Assembly: GCF_000720115.1 (NCBI RefSeq)
Contig: NZ_JOIR01000011.1
Coordinates: 310,001 to 374,000, forward strand
DNA from: Streptomyces sp. NRRL F-2580
GTDB lineage: Bacteria > Actinomycetota > Actinomycetes > Streptomycetales > Streptomycetaceae
Length of the DNA: 64,000 nt
Direction: 5' to 3'
Both the position numbers and the translations under genes were made by a program. Within the stretch, counting starts at the first letter, position 1, and each line of letters opens with the position of its first letter. Shown piece by piece: positions 9,436 through 18,193 of this stretch. Under the pieces are notes generated by a model. The model did no database searches. It saw only the letters and a list, made by a program, of their open reading frames with translations, and was not told the origin of the DNA.

Positions 9436-9821
9436 TACTCGGCCCTCCGTGCGACCCGGGCCGCGAGGTAGCGCATCCGCCGGCCGCACAGCCGGGACAT
9501 CGACGCGTCGGGCCCGGCACAGCGCGGTGGAGCTGTGTGGAAGGCACTGTGGAGGTCTTCCGCCGCTCGCCAGATGTGGGTGACGGCCGTACGGACGCGG
9601 CCACCGGCAGCGGAGTAATCGCCGTGGTCCAGCACGGTGGCCAGTGCCTTCGTGCGCCGGGCGAGGTCGAGGGCGTCAGCGTGCAGCTGGTCGATTTCCT
9701 GTCGCACCGCGTGCTCGTCGGTCGGGAGCGTGGCCTCGTCGGTGGTGACGGTCATGGAGGGGGCGCGCTCCGAATCTGCGTGGAAGGGGTCTGCGGCGGC
9801 GAGGTGGCGGTAGCTGCTCAT
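9435..9821 (-). CDS. Hypothetical protein, 128 aa, conjugation operon
   Basis: A soluble, helical protein. The central stretch VRQEIDQLHADALDLARRTK could form a short coiled coil, and the C-terminus is Arg-rich (SRLCGRRMRYLAARVARRAE). It overlaps the VirB4-like gene by four bases and the small anchor gene by one base, so it is translationally coupled to both. No domain is recognised; a role in assembling the transfer machine is inferred from position. Confidence 0.6.
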   Translation of the reverse strand: MSSYRHLAAADPFHADSERAPSMTVTTDEATLPTDEHAVRQEIDQLHADALDLARRTKALATVLDHGDYSAAGGRVRTAVTHIWRAAEDLHSAFHTAPPRCAGPDASMSRLCGRRMRYLAARVARRAE

Positions 9822-11254
9822 GCGTTGTCCGGGGAGGTGCTGGTCAGGTCAGTCATCGAGCCGGAGGAGAAGCACAGGTGCTGCTCGGCTTCGACCAGGA
9901 GGTGTTGGACGCCGGGGTAGATGACCTCTCCGACCTTCCACAGTGCGATCCCGCGGCGCAGGCGCATGATGTGCTCGGCCGTCCAGGACGGCAGCCCCAG
10001 CCGGGACACTGTGGCTTCTGCCTCGGATTTCTTCTGCGAGTAGATGACGATGGTGTCGGCCATCTTCAGAGCCGCTTGCGTCTCCGGGCTGTCGTCAATG
10101 TCCGACAGGTGGTGGACGATGAAAATGCAGCTCAGCCCGTAGCCACGAGCGAACTTCAGGAACTTCTCCAGCAGGCTGGCCAGCTGGGGAGTTCCGAGGA
10201 TGTGCCATGCCTCCTCGCAGACGAGGATGCGCTTGCGCTGGGTGTAGCGGCGGCAGCCCGATTCCGGGTTCGGCCCCAGTTCCCATGCGCCGGAGTTCGC
10301 ATCGACTACAACGCGTTCGTGCTGACCCGGCTCTGTCCCGCACTCGCACAGCGGGCGCAGCCATACCTCTTCGAGGAAGACACTGATGACTGCGACGAGG
10401 ATCGTCATGGCGACGCCGCCGGACGGGACCTTGGTCAGGTCGAAGACGATCATGTCGGCGTCGAGGTCCACGCCGAGGCTGGTCGGTCCGTCGAGCATGC
10501 CGGTGAGGTCGCCGGTCGCGTCCTGTTCGCTTCCGCAGAGCCGGTCCAGTACGTAGGACGCTTCCAGGCCGTCACCGAGGAGTTCATCCCGCGTCCGCTG
10601 CTTGGCTGCGGCGTCGGATTCCTCCGGCGAGCGGAGCGCGGCGGCGACGTCCGCCAGGACGGGCGTGCGGCCGAGGTCGCTCGCCCGCTGGTGGGCCCGG
10701 CGGATCGCGATACGCAGTGCTGAGCCGGCGAATTCGTCCAGGGGCTTGCCCAGGCCGAGTTCGACGATCGTCCGAACCAGTTCGATCTGCCGCTTGCCCG
10801 CGATGGCGGGGTCCATCGGGTTGATGCACGAGGCACCGCGACCGCCGCCCGGGGCGAACTTCACCGGGGCCTTGCCGGTGAGCGAGCGGCCGAGCGCGGC
10901 CCACTCGCCCTCTTCCCGCTCCTTCTGTTCCTTGGTGTCGAGCACGACCACCTGACGGCCGAGGCGGATCTGTCGCGCGGTGTAGGTCTTGGTGAGAGCC
11001 GACTTTCCACGGCCGGTGTCACCCATGACGATCATGTTCCCGCCGGGCAATCCGTCGCCGAACGCCGAGAACGGGCAGTAAATGAACGCCTTCCCTGAAT
11101 ACAGCTCCCGGCCGATGATCGCGCCCGCGGTCCCGAGGGTCGGGGGGGCGATGGGCAGGTACAGGGCTTGGCTGGTGGTCGTCTCCGTGTAGAGCGGGCG
11201 GCGCACCGTCTCGTGCATAGGGGACAGCGGGGCGAGGTCGAGCAGGTCAGTCAC
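9818..11254 (-). CDS. VirB4/TraC-like conjugation ATPase
   Basis: 478 aa from the GTG at 11254, which overlaps the upstream stop (GTGA). VirB4 ATPases power type IV secretion at the inner membrane. After PFSAFGDGLPGGNMIVMG comes Walker A GDTGRGKS (residues 78-85), then VVVLDTKEQ, and Walker B KRILVCEEAWHIL near residue 355, followed by ARGYGLSCIFIVHHLSDID. This matches the C-terminal motor half of VirB4; the N-terminal half found in longer relatives is missing and may be supplied by the gene just upstream. Central position in the operon. Confidence 0.87.
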   Translation of the reverse strand: MTDLLDLAPLSPMHETVRRPLYTETTTSQALYLPIAPPTLGTAGAIIGRELYSGKAFIYCPFSAFGDGLPGGNMIVMGDTGRGKSALTKTYTARQIRLGRQVVVLDTKEQKEREEGEWAALGRSLTGKAPVKFAPGGGRGASCINPMDPAIAGKRQIELVRTIVELGLGKPLDEFAGSALRIAIRRAHQRASDLGRTPVLADVAAALRSPEESDAAAKQRTRDELLGDGLEASYVLDRLCGSEQDATGDLTGMLDGPTSLGVDLDADMIVFDLTKVPSGGVAMTILVAVISVFLEEVWLRPLCECGTEPGQHERVVVDANSGAWELGPNPESGCRRYTQRKRILVCEEAWHILGTPQLASLLEKFLKFARGYGLSCIFIVHHLSDIDDSPETQAALKMADTIVIYSQKKSEAEATVSRLGLPSWTAEHIMRLRRGIALWKVGEVIYPGVQHLLVEAEQHLCFSSGSMTDLTSTSPDNA

Positions 11255-12777
11255 TTGATGCCTCCGGCGAGGGGGAGGGTGGTGGCGAACGCCCTGGCGT
11301 GTTCGAGGTCGAGCCATTCGATCCGGAGGTGGGCGTTACGGGCCCGGGACGCGGTCGTCCGCTTCGTGCGCTCCAGCTCCTCGGCGCTGCGAGCCGAGAT
11401 GGTGATGTAGCCGACGACGGCGGAGCCGGCCGCGCCTGACGAGGCCAGGGCCATGCCCCGCGAACCGGTGGCGCTCGCGGCGATCTGGTCGCGGGGGTCG
11501 ATGTTCCTACCGCGCTGACGGTCGCGGTGCATCTCTGCCTGGTTGTTCGTGTCCTCCGCGAGCATCCGTTCTACGGCCTTGTCATTCGGCTCCAGCTGCT
11601 GGGTGATCGAGATGGTGCGGATCACGTCGGGCATCCCGATCAGCAGGGGCGACAGGAAGTCGGGGCCCACAGGCGTGGTGGGCCACCCGACGACGGCGGC
11701 TGTGGCGTGGAACCAGCTGTCGGTGGAGCCCGCTGCGCGGGTGGCGACGTGGGCCCCGTTACGGACGTCGACATTGCGGGGGAAGGCGTGCGCCTGCGGC
11801 AGGTCGGTGTCCCAGATGGCGTGGTCAGGGTCGTAGGAGTTGCGGATGAACGCTGCCATCCGCCCCTCGTCCAGAGGCGCGATCACCGAGAGGTCAGCGT
11901 CCTCCGCGCGGGACCACAGTTCCTCCAGGTAGGCGGCCATCGCGGCGGCGACCCCTTCGTCACCGGTACCTCGGGCCGCGCCTTCGGCCGCCAGGTCGCG
12001 GGTGAACTTCGCGTGGATGGTGATGTAGTACCGGTGTTCCTCGGCCGAGGTGGACACAGCGTTGGCCAGCACGTCGTACGACTGCTTCAGCCACTGCGGA
12101 GCGTCGGCCGTGGCCGCCGACTCGTCGCGCTGGGCGATGAACCGCTGATGGGCATAGGGGTCGGACTTCATCTGCCGGGCGAGGACTTGAATCCGCTTCA
12201 CCGGGTGTTCCTCGACGTTGCCGAAGGCGTCGAGGAGTTCGCCCCAGCGCTCCAGGGCGACGATCTGTTCCCCGACCTCCTTGCCGCCCAGGCCGGGGGA
12301 GGCGATCTCCAGGGTGGCCGTGACGCAGCGGGCCTCCGGCTGGAGGACCACGACGGCCTGCTGCCCGCGGACCGTGACCGGTACCCACGTCATGCCCGTG
12401 ATGCCCTCGGGTTCCGCCAGGGCTGCGTCCGGCGGGGTGCCGCCGCGGCCCACGCCGGCCTCGAAAGCCGGGGAGACCCACACGCCGCCGGAACGGCGGA
12501 GAGCCGTGCGGTGGTAGCGGTTGATCCGCCACCAGCGGTAGAGGGTGCGCCGCTGTGAGGTGCCCTTCGGCCGGTACGGGGCGTACACGATGACGAGGGC
12601 GAGCAGGATCGGCAGGACGAGGCAGGTCGCGGCGATAGCCGTCACGCCGTTGAAGAGGTAGCCGAACAGGATGCCTGCGGCGGCACCGCCACCGAGGACG
12701 ACCTGTTCGCCGAGGTCACGGCGGCCCACCAACCCCGTGGGGCGGTGCTTTCCGAATTGATACGTACGAGTCGCCAT
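11251..12777 (-). CDS. SCO6880-like type IV secretion membrane protein
   Basis: 508 aa. Two membrane helices near the N-terminus (VLGGGAAAGILFGYLFNGVT, IAATCLVLPILLALVIVYA) are followed by a large cytoplasmic region. The layout (short basic start with YQFGKHRP, helices, then RGQQAVVVLQPEARCVTATLE) matches what I recall of the SCO6880 family found beside VirB4 in actinobacterial conjugation clusters; its N-terminus is PrgI-like and the rest resembles the N-terminal half of VirB4. It probably forms part of the inner-membrane complex with the ATPase it overlaps. The family name is from memory. Confidence 0.75.
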   Translation of the reverse strand: MATRTYQFGKHRPTGLVGRRDLGEQVVLGGGAAAGILFGYLFNGVTAIAATCLVLPILLALVIVYAPYRPKGTSQRRTLYRWWRINRYHRTALRRSGGVWVSPAFEAGVGRGGTPPDAALAEPEGITGMTWVPVTVRGQQAVVVLQPEARCVTATLEIASPGLGGKEVGEQIVALERWGELLDAFGNVEEHPVKRIQVLARQMKSDPYAHQRFIAQRDESAATADAPQWLKQSYDVLANAVSTSAEEHRYYITIHAKFTRDLAAEGAARGTGDEGVAAAMAAYLEELWSRAEDADLSVIAPLDEGRMAAFIRNSYDPDHAIWDTDLPQAHAFPRNVDVRNGAHVATRAAGSTDSWFHATAAVVGWPTTPVGPDFLSPLLIGMPDVIRTISITQQLEPNDKAVERMLAEDTNNQAEMHRDRQRGRNIDPRDQIAASATGSRGMALASSGAAGSAVVGYITISARSAEELERTKRTTASRARNAHLRIEWLDLEHARAFATTLPLAGGIK

Positions 12778-12784
12778 GGGTCAG

Positions 12785-14422
12785 TCACTGGTCCTTGCTG
12801 GGAGTCGGCCGTCCCGGTGCCTGGCCGCCCGACGGCCGCGACGGCGGCGGGGGCGTGACCGAGGGCCCGGAGCCCGAGGTGGTTCCTGATGCAGAAGAGG
12901 GGGAGGTAGGCGGCGTCGGAGTGGGCGCCGCCGGGGCGGAGGTCTGTGGCGGAGACGATGGCTGTGCCGTACTCGGGGCTTCGCTGGTTCCCGGTGGACG
13001 TCCGGACGCTGCGTGGCTGCCCGCAGAGGACCAGTCCGGCGGAGAGCTGACGACCGGGTCGGAGGTCGCTCCCTCGGGACGCGCAGCGGCCGGAGCACCG
13101 GATGAACCGGCCTGGTCGTCGCTGCCCTGCTGGCTCTGCGGCTGTTCGGAGCCGCCGCCGCTGGCGGCGTCGGCGCCCTGCATGCCGGGTGAGTTCGCGG
13201 CCTTGTTCTTCGCCACGTCGACGCCGGCCTTCGCCACGGCCAGCCCTGCGGCGACCGGCCCGGCCACGGCCGTTCCGCCGCCCATCTTGGCCCCAGCCGC
13301 CTTGGTACCGGCCGCCTTTGCGCTGCCGCCGACCAAAGAGTCCTGCACGTGCGAGTTGATCGCACGATTCGCATGCTGGCCGGGACCGTCGATCGCGGCG
13401 GCCGGGCCCGAGGACTGGGCAGTCTTCCGGTCGTTGTGGAGCTGGGCCATCTCGTCGCCGAAGGCGGGCACCCATTTGTAGAGCGTGGCGCTCGCGAAGA
13501 CGGCGAGCAGGAGGATCAGCGCACCGACCAGCGTCTTGGAGACCGCGTCGGACATGCTCCCCGAGGTGTCGCTGAGGATCGCTCCACCGAGGCCGAGCAG
13601 GGCAAAGAGCACGGGTTTGCTCAGGCCGATCGCGAAGAGGGCACCGAACCACTTCTTGCTCTTGCCCCACAGATCACGGTCAACGAGCCCAGCGTTCACG
13701 ATGGGTCCGAGCGCGACGGCCACGTAGATCGCCGCGCTGCGGATCAGCAGCTCGATCCACATCAGCAGCGCGCCGCACATCATGATCAGGTTGACGACCA
13801 GCAGCTGACCCACGCCCTCCGTGGGGTTCCCTGCCATCACCTTGAGGATGTTCTCCAGGAAGGGCTTGAAGTTGCTTGTCGCGTACGGCTCGAACACTGC
13901 CGTGACTTCGTCAATCGCCTTCATCAACAGGGCGATCGCGCCCGGCGTCATCGCGTTGACCACGAACTGGAGGAGCAGGAAGCCGATTGCCTCGGAGACG
14001 GCGGTGGTCACGGCGACCCCCCGGACCGCCCGCTTGGCCACGGCGATCAGCCACAGGGCCACGGTGAGCAGGCTGGAGGCCGCGAAGATGATCGCGTACT
14101 GCTTCAGGAAGCCGGCCGACGTGAGGTCGATCTTCGTTGTGTTCTGGATCAGCTCCAGCATCTTGCGCAGGAACCAGATGTTGGCCTCGGTGAGCTTCTG
14201 GAGAAGGAAGCCCAGCGGGTCCTTGACGAAGTCGATCGCCGCCTTCGCCTCGCACACCATCGGGATGTAGCAGAACGGATTGGCGACCGCGGACGGGACG
14301 AAGACGAACCCGATGATCACGTTGACCATGGCCACCGTCTGGAGGCGACGCCTCCAGCGGCCCGGGGTGCCCCGCTCGATGGTCAGCAGACCAGGGGCGT
14401 CCTCACGCAGTCGCAGGCGCAT
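12785..14422 (-). CDS. VirB6/TrbL-like polytopic membrane protein
   Basis: 545 aa from the ATG at 14422, preceded by GGGGGG at good spacing; the frame is open to a GTG at 14431. Six or so membrane helices occupy residues 30-320 (for example VAMVNVIIGFVFVPSAVA, IIFAASSLLTVALWLIAVA, TLVGALILLLAVFASATLY), matching VirB6/TrbL channel proteins. The last 200 residues are low-complexity Pro/Ser/Gly/Ala and probably disordered. It overlaps the TcpC-like gene by 20 bases and precedes the SCO6880-like gene by 7. It should form the inner-membrane pore of the transfer channel. Confidence 0.82.
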   Translation of the reverse strand: MRLRLREDAPGLLTIERGTPGRWRRRLQTVAMVNVIIGFVFVPSAVANPFCYIPMVCEAKAAIDFVKDPLGFLLQKLTEANIWFLRKMLELIQNTTKIDLTSAGFLKQYAIIFAASSLLTVALWLIAVAKRAVRGVAVTTAVSEAIGFLLLQFVVNAMTPGAIALLMKAIDEVTAVFEPYATSNFKPFLENILKVMAGNPTEGVGQLLVVNLIMMCGALLMWIELLIRSAAIYVAVALGPIVNAGLVDRDLWGKSKKWFGALFAIGLSKPVLFALLGLGGAILSDTSGSMSDAVSKTLVGALILLLAVFASATLYKWVPAFGDEMAQLHNDRKTAQSSGPAAAIDGPGQHANRAINSHVQDSLVGGSAKAAGTKAAGAKMGGGTAVAGPVAAGLAVAKAGVDVAKNKAANSPGMQGADAASGGGSEQPQSQQGSDDQAGSSGAPAAARPEGATSDPVVSSPPDWSSAGSHAASGRPPGTSEAPSTAQPSSPPQTSAPAAPTPTPPTSPSSASGTTSGSGPSVTPPPPSRPSGGQAPGRPTPSKDQ

Positions 14423-15716
14423 TGCTGGCACCCCCCACGTCAGCGAAGCTGTCGGCCGAGTCGGCCTCCTGCATGGCGGGCGGCGACGGTACGAGCGGTT
14501 CGGACGGCGTGACGGCCGTCGTCTTCCAGGTGCCGTCCTCCCAGACGAGGTCCACGGTCATCCGGAGGAAGGCGATCTGCGGGCGCTGTGTCTCGTCCTT
14601 GCCCGCGACTCCGCCCACCGACGCGGTCCACAGCTCGACGCTGGCGGCCTGGTCGGAGTGTGAGATCGCGCGGGTGGCGAGTGCTGCCGTCCGCGTGATC
14701 AGTTCGCTGCCGTCGGCTGTCTTGCCGTCGGCACCGACCCCGCGGTTCTGCATTACCAGGCGGGCCGTCGAGTCGGTGTCCGAGATGACCGAGCGCAGCA
14801 CGCTTGGCGCTGCGGTGGCCTTCAGCATCCGGTGTCGCCAGTCCTCATCGGTGAAGAACCTCGGATCGCCATAGAGCATGGTGGCGCTGACAGCGGCGGC
14901 GCGGGCGCCCTGCTCGTTGTGCCCGTACGGCGTGGGGAATCCGTCCTGACCGGCCGCGCCGCTCAGGACGGGGTCTTCTGCAGCGGCCGGGACGTAGCCG
15001 GCGAAGTCACTCGTGACGTTGGACGCCTGCCTGGCGTCGATCGGGGACACCAGTCCGGTCGAGCTCGAACTCTCCTTCAACTTCCAGTCGTTGGACTCCC
15101 ATGTGAGCGTGACCGTCACCGACTGGAAGCCCGCCTTCGGCGTCGCGTGCCCGGCCGCGCTGCCGCGAACCGTCGTCGTCCACAGTCGGACCATCGCCCC
15201 GTGAGCGTCGAAGCCCAGAACGTGAGCCGAGAGGACACCGGTACGGGCGATGGCCTGCTTGGCGGAGACCTTGGAGTCGTCGCCCCGGAGTGCGCTGACT
15301 GCCCCAGCGGCGGCGTGGTCGGCCTTCTCCGTCGCCGTGGCGGCAGTTCCCTGGGCCGCCATGACCGACACGGCGCGGTGTCGAAGTTCCTTGTTCGTGA
15401 GGAACTCGGCACTGCCACTGACCGTCGTGTAGTTGGCTGCCGCAGCCTTGGCGCCGGCCTGCGTGTGCGGGTATCCCACGGGGACGCCATCCACCGCACG
15501 CACGGCCCCTTCGCTCGCCTGCGGTGCCGAGTGGGCGGGTGCTGATGAGGCGGGGGCGGGGGCGGTCGGGTTGCCCGTGGCCAGGCTGACGATCACCCCG
15601 GCCGCGGTGACGACCGCTGCCCCGCCGACGGCAATGCCCCAGAGCTTCGCCGAGGGCTTGCGTGCTCCGCCTGCCTTCGGGGAGGAATCGTTCTTGCGTC
15701 GAGATCGCCAGGTCAT
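14403..15716 (-). CDS. VirB8/TcpC-like conjugation protein with two tandem domains
   Basis: 437 aa. A basic start and one membrane helix (LWGIAVGGAAVVTAAGVIVS) are followed by an outside region with two similar units. Unit 1 starts GVPVGYPHTQAGAKAAAANY and ends in VTLTWESNDWKLKE; unit 2 starts GFPTPYGHNEQGARAAAVSA and ends in VDLVWEDGTWKTTA. This internal duplication fits the tandem NTF2-like folds of TcpC, the Gram-positive counterpart of VirB8. The protein would scaffold the secretion channel outside the membrane. The ATG is three bases after the stop of the pilin-like gene. Confidence 0.7.
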   Translation of the reverse strand: MTWRSRRKNDSSPKAGGARKPSAKLWGIAVGGAAVVTAAGVIVSLATGNPTAPAPASSAPAHSAPQASEGAVRAVDGVPVGYPHTQAGAKAAAANYTTVSGSAEFLTNKELRHRAVSVMAAQGTAATATEKADHAAAGAVSALRGDDSKVSAKQAIARTGVLSAHVLGFDAHGAMVRLWTTTVRGSAAGHATPKAGFQSVTVTLTWESNDWKLKESSSSTGLVSPIDARQASNVTSDFAGYVPAAAEDPVLSGAAGQDGFPTPYGHNEQGARAAAVSATMLYGDPRFFTDEDWRHRMLKATAAPSVLRSVISDTDSTARLVMQNRGVGADGKTADGSELITRTAALATRAISHSDQAASVELWTASVGGVAGKDETQRPQIAFLRMTVDLVWEDGTWKTTAVTPSEPLVPSPPAMQEADSADSFADVGGASNAPATA

Positions 15717-15719
15717 GGG

Positions 15720-16058
15720 TCACACACCCATGCCGTACGCGATACCGACGAGGGTGCCGAGCGATGCCACCAGGAAGATGCAGGCCAGGCCGCCGACCAT
15801 CATGCCCTTGCCGCGTGAGCTGTCCATGGTGCTGTGGCCCTCGCCGAACCAGCCCTTCGACTTACCGACACCGATGAGGAATGCGCCGACGCCGACGGCG
15901 AGAATGACGGCGGCAATGACGCTGAGGACCACTTTCGCGGTACCGCCGAGCTTCCCGAAGGGGCCCCAGTCCGGCTTCACGCCGGTCACGACGTCGACCC
16001 CGGCCGCGATAGTCGTGTGCATGGCGGGATCGGCAGCGGCAGACAGGAGGTTGTGCAT
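15720..16058 (-). CDS. Small pilin-like (VirB2-type) membrane protein
   Basis: 112 aa from the ATG at 16058 with AAGGGG 7 bases upstream; the longer frame to 16271 lies inside the wall hydrolase gene. Two membrane helices (VVLSVIAAVILAVGVGAFLI and GGLACIFLVASLGTLVGIAY) are separated by a short polar loop, the layout of VirB2/TrbC-type pilins and of small proteins at this position in Gram-positive conjugation operons. No obvious cleaved signal peptide. It may form a channel lining. The assignment rests on size, topology and position. Confidence 0.65.
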   Translation of the reverse strand: MHNLLSAAADPAMHTTIAAGVDVVTGVKPDWGPFGKLGGTAKVVLSVIAAVILAVGVGAFLIGVGKSKGWFGEGHSTMDSSRGKGMMVGGLACIFLVASLGTLVGIAYGMGV

Positions 16059-16107
16059 GTTGAAGCCCCTTGGTGCTTTAGGTAGTAAATGAGATGGTTT
16101 ATGGCGG

Positions 16108-17085
16108 TTAGCCGACGTGCCGCATCGCGATGATCTGCGGCTTCCAGTAACTGAGCGGCTTGATCCGCACCTGGGCGCCCGTGTGCGGGGCGTCGATGAC
16201 CTGGCCGTCGCCGATGTACATGCCGACGTGCTCGGGGCCAGCGCTGCCGGGGACGCTGAACAGCAGGTCACCGGGCTGGAGTTGGGACACGCTTGTGACA
16301 GCTGTCCCGGCGTGGACCTGGTCGTAGGTCACCCTCGGCAGGTTCACGCCCGCCGCGGCCCAGGCCATCTTGGTCAGCGAGGAGCAGTCGCATCCGCCCG
16401 CGCCCTTGTATGGCGAGACGCAGTCGCCGCCCCACTGGTACCAAGTCCCGAGAGCCGTCTTCGCCGCGGAGATCGCGCGGGCGGCCCCCTTACCGGCCGG
16501 AAGGTTCGGCTGGACCGCGTCCGCCCATTTCGCGGCCAGTTCGCGGATGTCCTTTACGTAGCCGCGCGTCTCGGGGTACGGCGGGACGCCCTCATACTTG
16601 ATCACGGCCCCACCGCCCGCGTTGTACGCGGCCAACATGTTGTCCGTGGAGTCCCCCGGAACACCCTTGACCTCTTTGGCCAGAGTGCAGTCGTACTTCG
16701 CCTGTGCCGCGATGGCGTCGACCGGGTTCCAGATGTCCTTGATGCCGTCGCCGTCGCCGTCCACGCCGTGCTCAGCCCAGGTCGCTGGCATGAACTGTGC
16801 GATACCTAGGGCGCCGACAGGCGACTTGGCGTCGCGGTCGAATTTCGACTCGGTGTAGAGCTGAGCCGCTAGTAGCGAGGCCGTGACTTGTGGGCACTCG
16901 CCCGCGTGCTTGTTGATGAGTTCCCGGACCCAGCCGGGAACGGGAGCGTCCGTCTTGATGCCGCCGCCAGGGCCGGTCTCCTGTGCGGAAGCGCTGTCGG
17001 CCCCGCCGAAGGTGGTCAGCAGGGCGACACCCGAGACGACGGCAGCCGCGATAAGGCCCAGGCCAACTTGCGTGCCCTTGTTCAT
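16108..17085 (-). CDS. Bifunctional cell-wall hydrolase (lytic transglycosylase + NlpC/P60), VirB1-like
   Basis: 325 aa, exported by an N-terminal helix (LGLIAAAVVSGVALLTTFGG). An SLT domain covers about residues 50-190: catalytic Glu79 in LYTESKFD, GALGIAQFMPATW, and LAAYNAGGGAV. An NlpC/P60 peptidase covers about 200-325: WYQWGGDCVSPY, catalytic Cys234 in CDCSSL, PGDLLFS, and His286 in EHVGMYIGDG. One domain cuts glycan strands and the other peptide stems, opening a hole in peptidoglycan for the conjugation channel. Such fusions are usual in Gram-positive conjugative elements. It lies between the lipoprotein gene and the pilin-like gene. Confidence 0.92.
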   Translation of the reverse strand: MNKGTQVGLGLIAAAVVSGVALLTTFGGADSASAQETGPGGGIKTDAPVPGWVRELINKHAGECPQVTASLLAAQLYTESKFDRDAKSPVGALGIAQFMPATWAEHGVDGDGDGIKDIWNPVDAIAAQAKYDCTLAKEVKGVPGDSTDNMLAAYNAGGGAVIKYEGVPPYPETRGYVKDIRELAAKWADAVQPNLPAGKGAARAISAAKTALGTWYQWGGDCVSPYKGAGGCDCSSLTKMAWAAAGVNLPRVTYDQVHAGTAVTSVSQLQPGDLLFSVPGSAGPEHVGMYIGDGQVIDAPHTGAQVRIKPLSYWKPQIIAMRHVG

Positions 17086-17094
17086 CGCACCCCG

Positions 17095-17697
17095 TCACGC
17101 CCAGGGCAAGGCGGTGACGCGCCAGCCCTCAGAGGTGTGCTCCAGGCGGAGGGCGAGCTGTTCGCTGCTGCGCCGTTCCTGCCCGGACTCCGGGGTCGTC
17201 GTGAGGGTGTAGCCCACGCGAACCAGCGCGGAGGACTCCGTCACGGCCGGTGCGCCGTCGGGGACCACAGCAGATGCGATCTTGACTGACTGGCGGGCCT
17301 TTTCGGCGCGCAGTGCGGCCCACGCGGCATCCTGGCTCGGCCGCTTCTGGCCCAGGATGCCCACCAGCTCACCCGCTGCGAGCTTGGCCGCGCGAGCGCC
17401 GGCATCGGCGTACGAGCTGTCCTTGCCGTCGCGTGCGTCGTGCTCGGCATAGGTCGTGGTGAAGGCCCGCGCTGTGCGCTCAATGTCATTCGGCAGGGCG
17501 GTGCTTGGTGGTGGTGCGGTGCTGCCCGCGCTCGGCGTGGCCGCGGCGGTGATGCCCGCCGAGATGGAGTGCGGTTGCGCGGTCGCGGTCTTGGACTGGC
17601 TATCTGTCGAGGTGGAGCAGCCGGTCGACAGGGCAGCCAGGGAACCGACTATCCCTATTGCGGCAGATATCGGTATGAAACGGCTGGATCGAGGCAT
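17095..17697 (-). CDS. Lipoprotein, first gene of the conjugation operon
   Basis: 200 aa with a lipoprotein signal: basic MPRSSR, hydrophobic segment (ISAAIGIVGSLAAL) and lipobox LSTGC. A Thr/Ser/Ala/Pro-rich linker follows, then a compact domain (RTARAFTTTYAEHDARDGKD ... VRVGYTLTTTPESGQERRSS) ending LALRLEHTSEGWRVTALPWA, which resembles small NTF2-like or VirB8-like extracytoplasmic domains. It should sit outside the membrane attached by lipid. It starts the type IV secretion operon, 10 bases before the wall hydrolase. Exact role unknown. Confidence 0.75.
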   Translation of the reverse strand: MPRSSRFIPISAAIGIVGSLAALSTGCSTSTDSQSKTATAQPHSISAGITAAATPSAGSTAPPPSTALPNDIERTARAFTTTYAEHDARDGKDSSYADAGARAAKLAAGELVGILGQKRPSQDAAWAALRAEKARQSVKIASAVVPDGAPAVTESSALVRVGYTLTTTPESGQERRSSEQLALRLEHTSEGWRVTALPWA

Positions 17698-18113
17698 GCG
17701 GGAACCACAACCTTGGTGCAGGAGGTTTCGAGAGATCGGGTGTTGCGGTCCCGTGGAGGCGGGGACCGCAACACCCCTTCGCGGGAGGAGGGGGAACTCC
17801 TCCCGCGGGCTTTACCGGCGACTGCCGGACAATTCGAGGACTGGACCGGGGCCTGTGCGACCCCTATCCGGAGTTTTTCTATTTGCGGGATGGTTCGGCC
17901 GAAGGTCCGCATCGGCGCTGAATCCCCGCGTTCATTCTCAACCCGCGCCGTAGCGCATCAGGGCCGAGTTCGGCAGAGCTGTATCTCATATCAAGGCCAT
18001 CAACCCCTCACTCGATTAAGGGAGATGGTTAAGCGAATCTCCATCGGCCAAGAAATGCCTTGTGGCGTTGGCCGTGCCTGAATCTTTGCAGGGGTTCGCG
18101 GACAACTCGAATC
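17698..18113 (-). promoter_or_regulatory. Leader/promoter region of the conjugation operon with two strong hairpins
   Basis: No gene is supported here. Two perfect inverted repeats stand close to the operon start: 17738-17752 pairs with 17762-17776 (15 bp, 9-base loop) and 17780-17790 pairs with 17797-17807 (11 bp, 6-base loop). They lie 40-110 bases upstream of the lipoprotein start on the transcribed side, so they may form structures in the operon leader, or act as a terminator or attenuator, or as protein-binding sites. The rest is lower in GC than the neighbouring genes and should contain the promoter. Confidence 0.45.
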
Positions 18114-18158
18114 AACAAAAAAAGTCGGAACCTAATTCTAGGAATTAGGTTCCGACTT
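18114..18158 (-). terminator. Rho-independent terminator of the replication/maintenance operon
   Basis: AAGTCGGAACCTAATTC (18122-18138) pairs perfectly over 17 bp with 18142-18158 around a TAG loop. On the minus strand the hairpin is followed by a run of T residues (A-run at about 18117-18123 on the plus strand). This is a textbook terminator placed just after the gene at 18194-18742. Confidence 0.9.
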
Positions 18159-18193
18159 CTGTGATGGGGAGGCCCTTTCGGGCGGTCTGATCC

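Noticed and set aside
13349..14512. 387-aa plus-strand ORF
   Set aside because: His/Asp/Arg-rich antisense frame of the VirB6-like gene.
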